A stretch of 64,000 bases of DNA, taken from the NCBI GenBank assembly GCA_009698615.1, contig WLPU01000009.1, forward strand, positions 1 to 64,000. The letters are read 5' to 3'. The notes under the pieces were generated by a model, which saw nothing but the letters and a program-made list of their open reading frames with translations, did not search any database and was not told where the DNA came from. Of this stretch, positions 52,736-62,469 are shown piece after piece (position 1 is the first letter of the stretch; every line of letters begins with the position of its first letter). Made by a program: the position numbers and the translations under genes. The DNA is from Actinomycetota bacterium. Its GTDB lineage: Bacteria; Actinomycetota; Actinomycetes; Nanopelagicales; Nanopelagicaceae.

Positions 52736-53875
52736 ATGACCATAGTGATAGGCGCGATAGCCCTGCTTGCCGGGATTGGGATCGGGTTTGGTTTGGCTCG
52801 CAATCGCAGCGCTGGATCAGCTGCGCTACTTGATGATTACAAAGCCCAACTCGCCGCTGAGCGAGGTAAGACCGAATCAACCGTGAAATTAAACGCCGAA
52901 CTTAATGCGATGAAGGAGTCCGTACAAAAGCTCTCGACGCAATCCAACGAAGCCAACCGCATTCGCACCGAAGCCGAAGCCAAACTTGAGACAACTATTA
53001 ATGAAATGCGTCGCGCCTCTGAATCTATTTTTGATGAGACAAAGAAGATTGCTGGCGCGTTATCAAATAACCAAACCCGTGGAAAATTCGGCGAGGCCCA
53101 ACTCGAGCTGCTCTTGCAAGGCGCCGGATTGCGCGAAGGCCACGAATACAGCCGTCAAAGGTCTACAACTGATGCCGACTCATCTGGCATTCCAGATATC
53201 ACTGTCAAGATGCCAGGTGGCAGTTCTATATTTATTGACTCCAAATTTCCCTTCGATCGCTTCGTGGAGGCTTTTGGCACCGATGATCAAACGCAGCGAG
53301 ATGAATTCTTAGGCCAGCACACAAAGGATTTGCTTAAGCATGTTGAGGCTCTAGCAAAACGTGGTTACCACAAGTCTCAAGGCTCTCCTGATTTCGTCGT
53401 GCTCTTTGTGCCATTCGAGACTCTTCTTTCTGAGGCGCTCCGCATTGATCCGCACTTCTTGGAAAAGGCTTTTAAGGTCGATGTGACTGTAGCAACTCCA
53501 ACCTCCATGATGGCGCTGCTTCGCACCATCGGATATATCTTTACACGTAACAAACTTGCTGAAAATGCTGATGAAATTCAAAAAGTTGCCAGTACTTTCT
53601 TGAAGAACATCACTTTGCTCCATACCAAGATTGTTGCTGTGGGTAAGGCGATTACCTCCACTGCAAAGGCCTATGAGGATTTGATTCCTACCGCCGAGAA
53701 GACAGTATTGAGTCCTGCCCGCAGAATTCACAACTTGGGTGTGAGTGGCGACAAAGACAAACTTGCGATTGAATATCCTGAAGCACCCAACTCTGTGCGC
53801 GAACTCAATGGCAATCTAGTCCTTGATGCACCCGATGATTTTATTGATGCAGAAGAAGTAGATGAGGAGAAATAA
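52736..53875 (+). CDS. rmuC: DNA recombination protein RmuC
   Basis: TM plus coiled-coil N-term; NQTRGKFGEAQLELLLQGAGLREGHEYSRQ; core PDITVKMPGGSSIFIDSKFPFDRF. Confidence 0.93.
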   Translation: MTIVIGAIALLAGIGIGFGLARNRSAGSAALLDDYKAQLAAERGKTESTVKLNAELNAMKESVQKLSTQSNEANRIRTEAEAKLETTINEMRRASESIFDETKKIAGALSNNQTRGKFGEAQLELLLQGAGLREGHEYSRQRSTTDADSSGIPDITVKMPGGSSIFIDSKFPFDRFVEAFGTDDQTQRDEFLGQHTKDLLKHVEALAKRGYHKSQGSPDFVVLFVPFETLLSEALRIDPHFLEKAFKVDVTVATPTSMMALLRTIGYIFTRNKLAENADEIQKVASTFLKNITLLHTKIVAVGKAITSTAKAYEDLIPTAEKTVLSPARRIHNLGVSGDKDKLAIEYPEAPNSVRELNGNLVLDAPDDFIDAEEVDEEK

Positions 53876-54295
53876 ATGACTTCCCCGATGGTTGAACGCA
53901 CGCCCAGCAAGGTTTCTGCCATCAAACTTACCAAGCCTGGCGTCATAGTCTTGCAATCTCTCTTCTTAGCTCTCTTCGCATTACTTGAACTCATATTTCG
54001 CCATGGCATTGGAATCATCACGGGCTTAGCAATCTGCCTGGTTGTCATCGGAGGAATCCGATTCGGCAGACCTGGCACAAGTTACGTTGCAGCCGTCACT
54101 CCACCGATTGCTTTTGCTGGTGTTGTGCTACTTGCCATCATTGGGATCGACGGACTGCATCCATCCAAAGTTGGATTAGATTTCATTGCATCTCTTGCAA
54201 GCGCTGCGCCGTACTTGATTATCGGTGCGGGCTATGGGTGGCTTAACTTCTTTCAATCTCGCAAAAAGCAGAAAGAGTTACTTACTTCCGCCTAG
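53876..54295 (+). CDS. Multi-pass membrane protein, hypothetical
   Basis: 139-aa hydrophobic ORF beginning directly at the rmuC stop codon. Confidence 0.7.
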   Translation: MTSPMVERTPSKVSAIKLTKPGVIVLQSLFLALFALLELIFRHGIGIITGLAICLVVIGGIRFGRPGTSYVAAVTPPIAFAGVVLLAIIGIDGLHPSKVGLDFIASLASAAPYLIIGAGYGWLNFFQSRKKQKELLTSA

Positions 54296-54457
54296 TAATC
54301 GAGAAAAGAATCCGCCATCAGTATTGGTTGACTGAGCATCCACATCACACGAACAGCGTTGTTCCTGAGGAATACCATGTAGGGCTTCTTCGATATGTTC
54401 TCCGCATCCTGACCACGTCGCCTTGCCACAAGTTCTGCATATTTCTTTGCTGCACAT
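54278..54457 (-). CDS. Small Cys-rich conserved protein (start revised)
   Basis: MCSKEICRTCGKATWSGCGEHIEEALHGIPQEQRCSCDVDAQSTNTDGGFFSRLLGGSK; CxxCGKxTWxGCGxH motif. Confidence 0.75.
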   Translation of the reverse strand: MCSKEICRTCGKATWSGCGEHIEEALHGIPQEQRCSCDVDAQSTNTDGGFFSRLLGGSK

Positions 54458-54513
54458 ATTTCTACTTCTCCTTAATGGGAAATGATTTCTTATTCGGTGC
54501 AGATGCAAAATCT

Positions 54514-55734
54514 CTAGGGGCGAATCCTGACGCCAGCAGCTCTAATCTCGGAAACATTTCGAGTACCAGTCAAAGCCATGGTGTTCACTAATTCACTCCT
54601 GAGAATTTCAATTACTTTATCTACACCTCGGCCACCATCAGCCATAACGCCATAGAGGTAGGCGCGGCCAATCAAAACACCCTTGGCGCCGAGCCCTATC
54701 GCTGCATAGACATCTTGCCCAGTGAGGACTCCGCCATCAATATAAACATCAACCTTGCTGCCAACAGCGCCAACAATTTCTTCAAGAATTTCTAGCGGGA
54801 CGGTACCTCTATCGAGCTGACGACCGCCGTGATTGGACAGAACTATTGCTTGAATTCCTATTTCCACAAGCATGCGTGCATCTTCAACACGCTGAACACC
54901 TTTAACAATAATCGGGCCATCCCACACTGAGCGCAACCACTTTACATCTTCAAAAGTCACAGATGAATCGAAGATTACTGATGCTAATTCAGAAAGAGAT
55001 TTCGTCCATCCGCGAAAGGCTGCAAACTCGAGTGGCGCGGTAGTCAAAAGATTCATCCACCATCGTGGCTTTCTGGCGATTGCCAAAATGGTCCCGAAAC
55101 GGATTTTGGGAGGAATCGTCAATCCATTTCGTACATCTTTTAAGCGGATTCCGCTGACGGCGGTATCAACAGTCAAAATTAAGGCTTCGAACCCACTATC
55201 TTTTGCTTGCTTAATAACTCCCAGACTGTCTTCTCGGTTCTTCATTAAATACAACTGGAACCAACGTCGCACGCCAGGAACAGCATCCCCTAGCTCTTTA
55301 GGCGAAGTCGTACCCATCGTTGAAAGGCAATAAACCATATTTTTAGCCTCTGCTACTTCAGCCACTGCAGGTTCGCCAGTGTGATGCATGAAGCGGGTAT
55401 AACCGGTGGGCGCAAAAATTATTGGCAGGTCAACTTTCTTGCCAAAGATCTCGGTAGAAGTGTCGATCTTGGAGGAATCCCTTAAGACAAACGGATTAAA
55501 TTCCACTCTCGAAAAAGTTTCTTTAGATCTGGCAATACTGATTTCCTCAAATGCGGCGCCATCCACATAATCAAAAACAACTTTAGGAACACTCTTGCGC
55601 GCGACCTCAGCAATATCTTTCACGGTCAGCGCTCTCTTCATGTGGAGTTTGCGCCTATTAAATGCTGGGCCGTTCCACTCAACTAATGAAAAGAAATACT
55701 TAGGGCTCGGCAGCTGCCGCTTACTTTTTGCCAT
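54514..55734 (-). CDS. FMN-dependent alpha-hydroxy-acid oxidase/dehydrogenase
   Basis: [46 protein letters not shown] catalytic motif. Confidence 0.93.
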   Translation of the reverse strand: MAKSKRQLPSPKYFFSLVEWNGPAFNRRKLHMKRALTVKDIAEVARKSVPKVVFDYVDGAAFEEISIARSKETFSRVEFNPFVLRDSSKIDTSTEIFGKKVDLPIIFAPTGYTRFMHHTGEPAVAEVAEAKNMVYCLSTMGTTSPKELGDAVPGVRRWFQLYLMKNREDSLGVIKQAKDSGFEALILTVDTAVSGIRLKDVRNGLTIPPKIRFGTILAIARKPRWWMNLLTTAPLEFAAFRGWTKSLSELASVIFDSSVTFEDVKWLRSVWDGPIIVKGVQRVEDARMLVEIGIQAIVLSNHGGRQLDRGTVPLEILEEIVGAVGSKVDVYIDGGVLTGQDVYAAIGLGAKGVLIGRAYLYGVMADGGRGVDKVIEILRSELVNTMALTGTRNVSEIRAAGVRIRP

Positions 55735-55771
55735 GTGACACCCTAACTCTTAATCCGAATTGGCCAAAAAA

Positions 55772-56506
55772 TCATTTCGGAATGCGGAGACCCTGAAGAC
55801 CTCCATCGACACCCAGAGATGTGCCAGTGGTAGATCCTTGCATTGGGCTAGCCAAATAACAGATAGAACTGGCGACTTCTTCGGCAGAAACTAAACGGCC
55901 CATAGGTTGACGTGCTTCAAGTGCTTTTCTTTCGGCGGCAGGGTCTGACGCATTTCCAAGTAAGCGCTGTACCCATGGAGTATCTGCCGTACCAGGATTA
56001 ACGCAGTTAACTCTAATTCGATCCTTTAAGTGATCAGTTGCCATGGCTAGAGTCAATGAAAGCACGGCGCCTTTGGTGGCGCTATAAATTGCGCGATTTG
56101 GAATTCCGGCGGTAGCAGCAACAGAACAAGTATTGACTATTGCTGCCGCTTTGCTCTTTCGTAGCAATGGCAAGGCAGCACGTGAAACTCTCGCAATTCC
56201 GACAACATTAATATTGAAAACCTTGAGCCATTCTTCATCGGTGGCAGTCTCAATAGTGCCACTAGCTCCAATCGCCGCATTATTGATAACGATGTCGAGA
56301 GTAGAAATCTTCTTAAAAGCCTCTTGAACAGAAGCATCATCACTAATGTCGCATTTAACCCAGGTAGCGATTCCTGACATACCGCCTTCATTGAGATCAA
56401 AGCCGTAAACGCTCGCTCCACGATCGCGCAACATTGCAGCGGTAGCCAACCCAATTCCAGAACCAGCTCCCGTAACAATTGCGGTTAAGCCTTGGAACTC
56501 ACTCAT
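55772..56506 (-). CDS. Short-chain dehydrogenase/reductase
   Basis: AIVTGAGSGIGLATAAMLRDRGA (TGxxxGIG), YSATKGA (YxxxK), NCVNPGTADTPW. Confidence 0.93.
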   Translation of the reverse strand: MSEFQGLTAIVTGAGSGIGLATAAMLRDRGASVYGFDLNEGGMSGIATWVKCDISDDASVQEAFKKISTLDIVINNAAIGASGTIETATDEEWLKVFNINVVGIARVSRAALPLLRKSKAAAIVNTCSVAATAGIPNRAIYSATKGAVLSLTLAMATDHLKDRIRVNCVNPGTADTPWVQRLLGNASDPAAERKALEARQPMGRLVSAEEVASSICYLASPMQGSTTGTSLGVDGGLQGLRIPK

Positions 56507-56542
56507 TCTTTCTCACTATTTCTCTCGTCAGTGTGTAACTTG

Positions 56543-56554
56543 TAGGAAATCCTA
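56543..56554. promoter_or_regulatory. Inverted repeat TAGGA-AA-TCCTA in divergent promoter region
   Basis: Perfect 5-bp arms in the SDR / alpha-hydroxy-acid oxidase intergenic region. Confidence 0.35.
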
Positions 56555-56606
56555 TACGATAAAGGACGAAGCGCCTAGATACGAGAAATTAGAATGAGGC
56601 ATAGCA

Positions 56607-57833
56607 ATGAAGAGAAGGTTTCCACGCGTTCGAGAACTTAAGGGATTACTCCGCTTTCGCAAGCCGATCCTTAGCTCGAAAAAGCGCCGATTAGCGCGCG
56701 CACTTACTATTTACGATCTTCGAGTTGTGGCAAAACGTAGAACTCCTAAGGCTCCATTTGACTACACCGACGGTGCTGCCGATACCGAAGTAACTCTCTT
56801 GCGTGCACGCCAAGCATTTGATCGTCTTGAATTCCAACCACGTGTATTACGCGATGTTGCCAGCGTTGATACATCAACAATGATGCTCGGTAAAAAGTCC
56901 ACGTTGCCTTTCGGAATCGCTCCAACAGGTTTTGCTCGAATGATGCAAACAGAAGGAGAGATTGCAGGTTGTACTGCAGCAGAGCAAAAGGGAATCCCTT
57001 TTGCATTATCAACTCTTGGTACAACTTCCATTGAAGATGTTTGTGCTGCAGCACCTACTGGTAGAAATTGTTTTCAGTTGTACATGTGGAAAGACCGTGA
57101 TCGCAGCATGGCGTTGGTTAATCGCGCAAAGGATGCTGGCGTAGATACTCTGATCTTGACAGTCGATGTTCCCGTTGCTGGCGCGCGTTTGCGTGATGTT
57201 CGCAATGGCATGACAGTCCCGCCATCTCTCACGTTGCGCACGATTGGAAACGCGATTCCACGTCCAGCCTGGTGGATTAATTTCCTAACAACTGCCCCAT
57301 TAGAGTTTGCATCTCTTGATACCTGGAATGGCACTGTTGCCGAACTACTCGATTCGATGTTTGATCCGCACCTCACATTCGAAGATGTGAAATGGCTTCG
57401 TAAGCAATGGCAGGGAAAACTCGTTGTTAAAGGAATTCAACATGTAGCCGACGCAGTCGAAGCATTTTCTTGCGGTGCCGATGCGATTGTGCTTTCTAAT
57501 CATGGTGGCCGACAACTAGATAGGGCCCCAGTCCCCTTCTATTTACTTCCAGAAGTTCGAAAAGAGCTTGGTCCTAACTCTGAAATTCATTTAGATACCG
57601 GAATTATGCACGGCGCAGATATCGTCGCGGCCATAGCCATGGGTGCTAACTTCACGTGGATAGGTCGCGCCTATCTCTACGGTCTCATGGCCGGTGGCCG
57701 AGAGGGCGTGGATCGCTCACTAGATATTTTGCATCAGCAAGTAGTACGAACAATGAAACTCGTGGGGGCCAAGTCCATTGCTGAACTTGAGCCATCACAG
57801 GTGAAATTCCTTAGAGAAGGAAATCTCGCTTAA
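56607..57833 (+). CDS. FMN-dependent alpha-hydroxy-acid oxidase/dehydrogenase (second paralogue)
   Basis: [46 protein letters not shown]. Confidence 0.93.
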   Translation: MKRRFPRVRELKGLLRFRKPILSSKKRRLARALTIYDLRVVAKRRTPKAPFDYTDGAADTEVTLLRARQAFDRLEFQPRVLRDVASVDTSTMMLGKKSTLPFGIAPTGFARMMQTEGEIAGCTAAEQKGIPFALSTLGTTSIEDVCAAAPTGRNCFQLYMWKDRDRSMALVNRAKDAGVDTLILTVDVPVAGARLRDVRNGMTVPPSLTLRTIGNAIPRPAWWINFLTTAPLEFASLDTWNGTVAELLDSMFDPHLTFEDVKWLRKQWQGKLVVKGIQHVADAVEAFSCGADAIVLSNHGGRQLDRAPVPFYLLPEVRKELGPNSEIHLDTGIMHGADIVAAIAMGANFTWIGRAYLYGLMAGGREGVDRSLDILHQQVVRTMKLVGAKSIAELEPSQVKFLREGNLA

Positions 57834-57837
57834 TTCA

Positions 57838-58806
57838 CTATTTCTTCATGCTTGCAAAGATTTCATCGAAGAACTCAGCAAATGCTAATGATTCTGTGAG
57901 CGGCATTAGCCATGCTCGCTCTCCCCGAATCTTGCGGGCAAATGAATCAGCCATAAGGCGATAAGGGTCACACGCTGCAAAAGTTTCGACAGTTTTATTG
58001 CCGTCTATCGTTATTTCAATCGTACTCTCTGCATTACACGAATTAAACGCCGCATTGCCGCCCATTGCGATTGTGCCTTTGCTGCCGGTGACATCAAAAT
58101 ACAAAGTATCTGGGGTATTCATTGATGTAACTGTTTCTGCCTTTGCTCCACCAATTGTAAAATTAGTCTTAACGGTTTCGTCAGAACCTTTTGGATGCCA
58201 TTTAACATCTGTCGAAATAATTTTGTGTGGAGCGAAATCCATCAGCCACAGTGGGGCAACTACAGAATATGGTCCGAGATCGTAGGTACCGCCACCTCCT
58301 AATTCTGGCTCAGTGCGAATGTTCTCTGGATCAAGGCCATCATAGGTAAAGCAACTCCGAATCGACTCAACCTTTCCTATCACTCCAGAATCAACCAATT
58401 CTTTAAAGCGAACGGTGCGTGGATGCCAACGATTCCAACTAGCTTCCATAAATAGTTTTCCAGTCTTTGCCTGCACTGCCATGGACTCTCGTACCTCTGA
58501 AGCGTTCATTGCAAGAGGCTTTTCACAAAGAACATGCTTTCCGGCCTGCATGGCTTTAATCGACCATGGAATATGCAATGAGTTTGGCAAAGAGATATAA
58601 ACTGCTTCAACTTTTGGATCCACCAGCATCTCTTCATAAGTGCCATAGATGGGTCCAGTTGGTTCGAGCTCGGCTGCTCGCTCCGGATGGTGTGAAGCGA
58701 CCGAGTAAATTTCGCCAACAGTGGAGCCCTTCAGCGCAGGGTAGAGCGCCTTCTTTGCAATCATTCCAGCGCCAATAAAACCCCAACGAACTTTTTCCAT
58801 TTTCAT
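57838..58806 (-). CDS. Gfo/Idh/MocA family oxidoreductase
   Basis: VRWGFIGAGMIAKKALYPAL; AGKHVLCEKPLAMNASEV (EKP motif). Confidence 0.93.
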   Translation of the reverse strand: MKMEKVRWGFIGAGMIAKKALYPALKGSTVGEIYSVASHHPERAAELEPTGPIYGTYEEMLVDPKVEAVYISLPNSLHIPWSIKAMQAGKHVLCEKPLAMNASEVRESMAVQAKTGKLFMEASWNRWHPRTVRFKELVDSGVIGKVESIRSCFTYDGLDPENIRTEPELGGGGTYDLGPYSVVAPLWLMDFAPHKIISTDVKWHPKGSDETVKTNFTIGGAKAETVTSMNTPDTLYFDVTGSKGTIAMGGNAAFNSCNAESTIEITIDGNKTVETFAACDPYRLMADSFARKIRGERAWLMPLTESLAFAEFFDEIFASMKK

Positions 58807-58824
58807 CTCCTTTTGTTTGCGAAT

Positions 58825-59829
58825 TTAAACTAGAAAGCCTGCAGGAAACGGATCAGCTGGATCTAGGGTCCATGTTGCTTCACCCATCACCCAAGCTCTT
58901 CCGGTGATTGCCGGAATAATTGCTGGAAAATCTCCTACTGTTGTCCTGCCAACAATGCGACCTTGGAATTGTGAGCCGATCCAAGATTCATTTGCAAGTA
59001 CATCGCCATCGCTAAATTCACCGCGAGCAACCATTTGCGCTAAACGTGCACTCGTACCCGTTCCACATGGAGAACGATCAAACCAGCCAGGATGAATTGC
59101 CATTGCGTTCCTCCAATGGAATTTATTGTCACCTGGTGAGATGAAATCAATATGATGACAGACTGCAATTTCAGGATTTTCTGGATGCACTGGGCGATTC
59201 TGTTCATTGATTGCATTTGAAATCGCCAGACCGGCTGTTAAGAACTTTTGGCCGTTTTCTCTTGCAAAATTAATTTCTACCCGATCTACCGGAATAATTG
59301 CGTAGAAATTTCCTCCAAATGCCATGTCGTATGTGATCTTTCCGTATCCAGGTACATCTACTACTTGATCAAGGGCATAGGAAAAAGATGGGACGTTGAT
59401 TAACGTGACGTTGAGTGCCTTGCCATTTTTTACCGCAACTTCGACGGTGACGACACCAGCAGGTGTATCTAAGCGAATGGTCGTGATTGGCTCTACAACT
59501 TTCACCATCGCTTTTTCGACAAGGACTGTCGCAACGCCAATAGTTCCGTGTCCACACATTGGTAAACAACCAGAAACCTCTATGTAAAGAACTCCCCAAT
59601 CACAATCTGGACGCGTGGAAGGTTGCAAGATCGCACCACTCATCGCGCTATGCCCACGAGGTTCATACATCAACCATTGACGAATTTCATCCATGTGCTC
59701 AAGGAAATATTGGCGACGCTCGAACATTGTCTTGCCAGGGATTACTTCGACACCACTTGTCACAACGCGTGCTGGCATGCCCTCAGTGTGAGATTCGACG
59801 GTGGTGACGGTGCGAAGACTTTTCTTCAT
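58825..59829 (-). CDS. Proline racemase / 4-hydroxyproline 2-epimerase family
   Basis: TVESHTEGMPARVV; both catalytic Cys motifs MCGHGTIG and RSPCGTGTSAR retained. Confidence 0.9.
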   Translation of the reverse strand: MKKSLRTVTTVESHTEGMPARVVTSGVEVIPGKTMFERRQYFLEHMDEIRQWLMYEPRGHSAMSGAILQPSTRPDCDWGVLYIEVSGCLPMCGHGTIGVATVLVEKAMVKVVEPITTIRLDTPAGVVTVEVAVKNGKALNVTLINVPSFSYALDQVVDVPGYGKITYDMAFGGNFYAIIPVDRVEINFARENGQKFLTAGLAISNAINEQNRPVHPENPEIAVCHHIDFISPGDNKFHWRNAMAIHPGWFDRSPCGTGTSARLAQMVARGEFSDGDVLANESWIGSQFQGRIVGRTTVGDFPAIIPAITGRAWVMGEATWTLDPADPFPAGFLV

Positions 59830-59841
59830 GTGGCCTAAACG

Positions 59842-60750
59842 TTATTTCTTTCGTTTAGCGTAAAAATCCAATGCCTTTGCAACATCTTTGCGCAATTGCG
59901 CTTCATCTCCTGCTGGTAATGGCAATCGTGGTAAACGAGTTGGACCACCGTAGCGACCAACAATATCCATCGTCACCTTAATTGCTTGAATAAACTCTTT
60001 ACGACTGTCCCAATGAAAGAGATTGTGGACTGCTGCATACGCCGGCGCAGCTTCGGTGAACTTCCCGGCAAGCGCCAAATTATAAATCTCTGCAGATTCT
60101 TTCGGCATTGCATTTGGAAATCCTGCGATCCAACCGACAACTCCTCCGGTGGCAAGTTCTAGCAAAACATCGTCAGCGCCAATTAGCACTTCGATACGTG
60201 GGGCGTGATGATGAATCTGCCAGACACGACGAACGTCTCCAGAGAATTCCTTAATTGCTACAACATTTTCGACAGCATCGGCAATCTTTGCAACTAATTG
60301 CGGGGTCACATCTACTTTCGTATCAAATGGATTGTTGTAAGCAATGATTGGCATTCCAACTTTGCCGACCTCTTTGTAATGAGCGACCACTTCGTCATCA
60401 TTGGCGCGGTATGAGGTTGGTGGAAGCAACATCAGCGCATGCGCACCAGCTTCTGCTGCATGTTCTGCCCACTTGCGTGCCTCAGTGGCGCCATATGCGC
60501 CAACTCCGGCAACAATATGAAAACCTTTTGGCGCAGCAGCAATAGAAGTTTCGAGGAGTTTACGGCGCTCCTCTGGAGTCAGGACTTGATACTCCCCAAG
60601 TGAGCCATTTGTGATCGCTCCATGAGTGTCGTTAGCAGCTAACCACTGAATGTGTTCCCCGTATTTATCAAAGTCCAGACTTAAGTCAGCGCGAAACGGA
60701 GTCGCTGTCGCAGTGAGAATTCCATGCCATGGTTTCGTTGATTGGGCCAT
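59842..60750 (-). CDS. DapA-family (DHDPS/NAL) lyase or deaminase
   Basis: GILTATATPFRADLSLDFDKYGEHIQWLAANDTHGAITNGSLGEYQVLTPEER; Schiff-base Lys region NVVAIKEFSGDVRR. Confidence 0.9.
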   Translation of the reverse strand: MAQSTKPWHGILTATATPFRADLSLDFDKYGEHIQWLAANDTHGAITNGSLGEYQVLTPEERRKLLETSIAAAPKGFHIVAGVGAYGATEARKWAEHAAEAGAHALMLLPPTSYRANDDEVVAHYKEVGKVGMPIIAYNNPFDTKVDVTPQLVAKIADAVENVVAIKEFSGDVRRVWQIHHHAPRIEVLIGADDVLLELATGGVVGWIAGFPNAMPKESAEIYNLALAGKFTEAAPAYAAVHNLFHWDSRKEFIQAIKVTMDIVGRYGGPTRLPRLPLPAGDEAQLRKDVAKALDFYAKRKK

Positions 60751-60778
60751 GGCGTTTAACTTAGTGCCTGATCAAGAC

Positions 60779-62191
60779 TTATTCAATGTGGGGAGCGTGT
60801 TCAAGTATTCCTAGGGGTAGAGGAGTGACAATTGGCCGACTTGATGCCGATATATAATCTTGAATTGTGGGATTAATCCCTGATTCTCTTCCAACAATGT
60901 CGATAACGGCTCGACCACATATCCTGCCTTGGCACATACCCATTCCTGTACGAGTAAATAGTTTTACGGTGCGCGCATCAGTGGCTCCGAGTTCTGTGAT
61001 GCTGTCTTGTATTTGCTCCATAGTTACTTCTTCACATCGACAGATGCAAGTATCAGGGGCTAGCCACTCTTGCCAACCAGGTTTGACTGGATAACTTGAA
61101 ATAAGTGCCGAGGCAAATTTTCGTTCTTTCTTTCTCTGTGCCAAGAGTGGCTCTAACTTCCCCTTTAGTTCGACATCAGTTAAATGGCCAAATTGAGCTG
61201 CTGCTGCAAATCCGGCAATCTTGCCTTCTGTGAGAGAGAGTTGATGGCCACCAATTCCTGTGATCTCGCCAGCAGCGAAAACATTCTGCATACTTGTTCT
61301 CTGCATTTCATCGACAGTGACGAAAACACTTTTGTCTTCTTCTAATACATCCTGTTTTAAGTTCAAGTTACTTGCCAGTGACAAATCTGCAGTGAATCCC
61401 CATCCCACTGCAAGTGAGTCACACTTGATAATCTCTTGAGCTTTTGCTCTAAAATTTCGCCCTATCGTTGCAATCGTGACACTTTCCAGTGTGCCATCAG
61501 ACCCAGCGTTTGCCTGGATCACGGCACTACCGCGTTGTTGCCGAATCTTGTATTTCGCTAGAGTTTGAAAGTAACCGAGGCCTTCTCTGAGTTTCGCTCT
61601 ATTTGCAAGAACGATATGAAACTTCGGGATCCAACGCGTCAGCCGATTTGCATCCAGCAAAGCAACTATTTCTGCTCCGGCTTCTGCCAAGCCTGCCGCG
61701 ACAGGAAGTAAAAATGGGCCAGTACCTGCCACCACTATCCGCTTTCCCGGCAATACATAATTTCCTTTAAGTAGTCCTTGCGCACCCCCTGGTGTCATAA
61801 CACCAGGAATATCCCACCCAGGAAAAGGAAGTGATCGGTCATAGGCACCTGTTGAAAGAATTAAATTTTTTACATCAATGGTGCGGCCAACTCCGCCAAC
61901 GAGCAGATGAAGAGTGATGTGCTCATCGTGTGGCGAGGCACGCCACACATGTGCATTGGATAGAACTTCAATATTTACAGATTGCGCGACCCGTTGTCGA
62001 AGTTGATTTCCTTTTTCAAAATCATGGCGGATTGCCTCTTGCTTACCCCATGCACCATTTTCTGGAAGATGTCTCCAGTATTGACCGCCAAGTCGCGGAG
62101 CGCTGTCAATGAGCAAAACTTTCGACCCTGATTCTCCTGCTGCAAGAGCTGCAGCTAACCCAGCCGGACCACCTCCGATTATTGTGATCAC
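60779..62191 (-). CDS. FAD-dependent oxidoreductase with C-terminal 2Fe-2S binding region (HcnB-like; opine/D-hydroxyproline dehydrogenase alpha-type)
   Basis: IIGGGPAGLAAALAAGESGSKVLLIDSAPRLGGQYWRHLP; CICRCEEVT...MCQGRICGR. Confidence 0.87.
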   Translation of the reverse strand: MITIIGGGPAGLAAALAAGESGSKVLLIDSAPRLGGQYWRHLPENGAWGKQEAIRHDFEKGNQLRQRVAQSVNIEVLSNAHVWRASPHDEHITLHLLVGGVGRTIDVKNLILSTGAYDRSLPFPGWDIPGVMTPGGAQGLLKGNYVLPGKRIVVAGTGPFLLPVAAGLAEAGAEIVALLDANRLTRWIPKFHIVLANRAKLREGLGYFQTLAKYKIRQQRGSAVIQANAGSDGTLESVTIATIGRNFRAKAQEIIKCDSLAVGWGFTADLSLASNLNLKQDVLEEDKSVFVTVDEMQRTSMQNVFAAGEITGIGGHQLSLTEGKIAGFAAAAQFGHLTDVELKGKLEPLLAQRKKERKFASALISSYPVKPGWQEWLAPDTCICRCEEVTMEQIQDSITELGATDARTVKLFTRTGMGMCQGRICGRAVIDIVGRESGINPTIQDYISASSRPIVTPLPLGILEHAPHIE

Positions 62192-62469
62192 GAAGCGCCT
62201 TCAATGGGATAAGCACCCGAACCTTGTTGATTGATTACTTGTATTGCTTCTGCAACTTCAGTAAGACATGCTCTCTGATTTGGAACTCCATTGATGACAA
62301 CGAGGCAATCAAAACAAACACCGATCCCACAGAACATTCCCCGTGGCTTATTCTCGATACGTGTAGAACGCAAAACTTTCGTTCCACTTTCGAGCAGCGC
62401 TGCACCAATACTCTGTCCGGGAATTGCAGAGACCTCGATTCCGTCAAAGAAAAAAGTTAATTTCTTCAT
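62188..62469 (-). CDS. 2Fe-2S ferredoxin-like subunit (HcnA-like); start revised from 62613
   Basis: MKKLTFFFDGIEVSAIPGQSIGAALLESG...GMFCGIGVCFDCLVVINGVPNQRACLTEV; 4-nt overlaps with both neighbours. Confidence 0.87.
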   Translation of the reverse strand: MKKLTFFFDGIEVSAIPGQSIGAALLESGTKVLRSTRIENKPRGMFCGIGVCFDCLVVINGVPNQRACLTEVAEAIQVINQQGSGAYPIEGAS

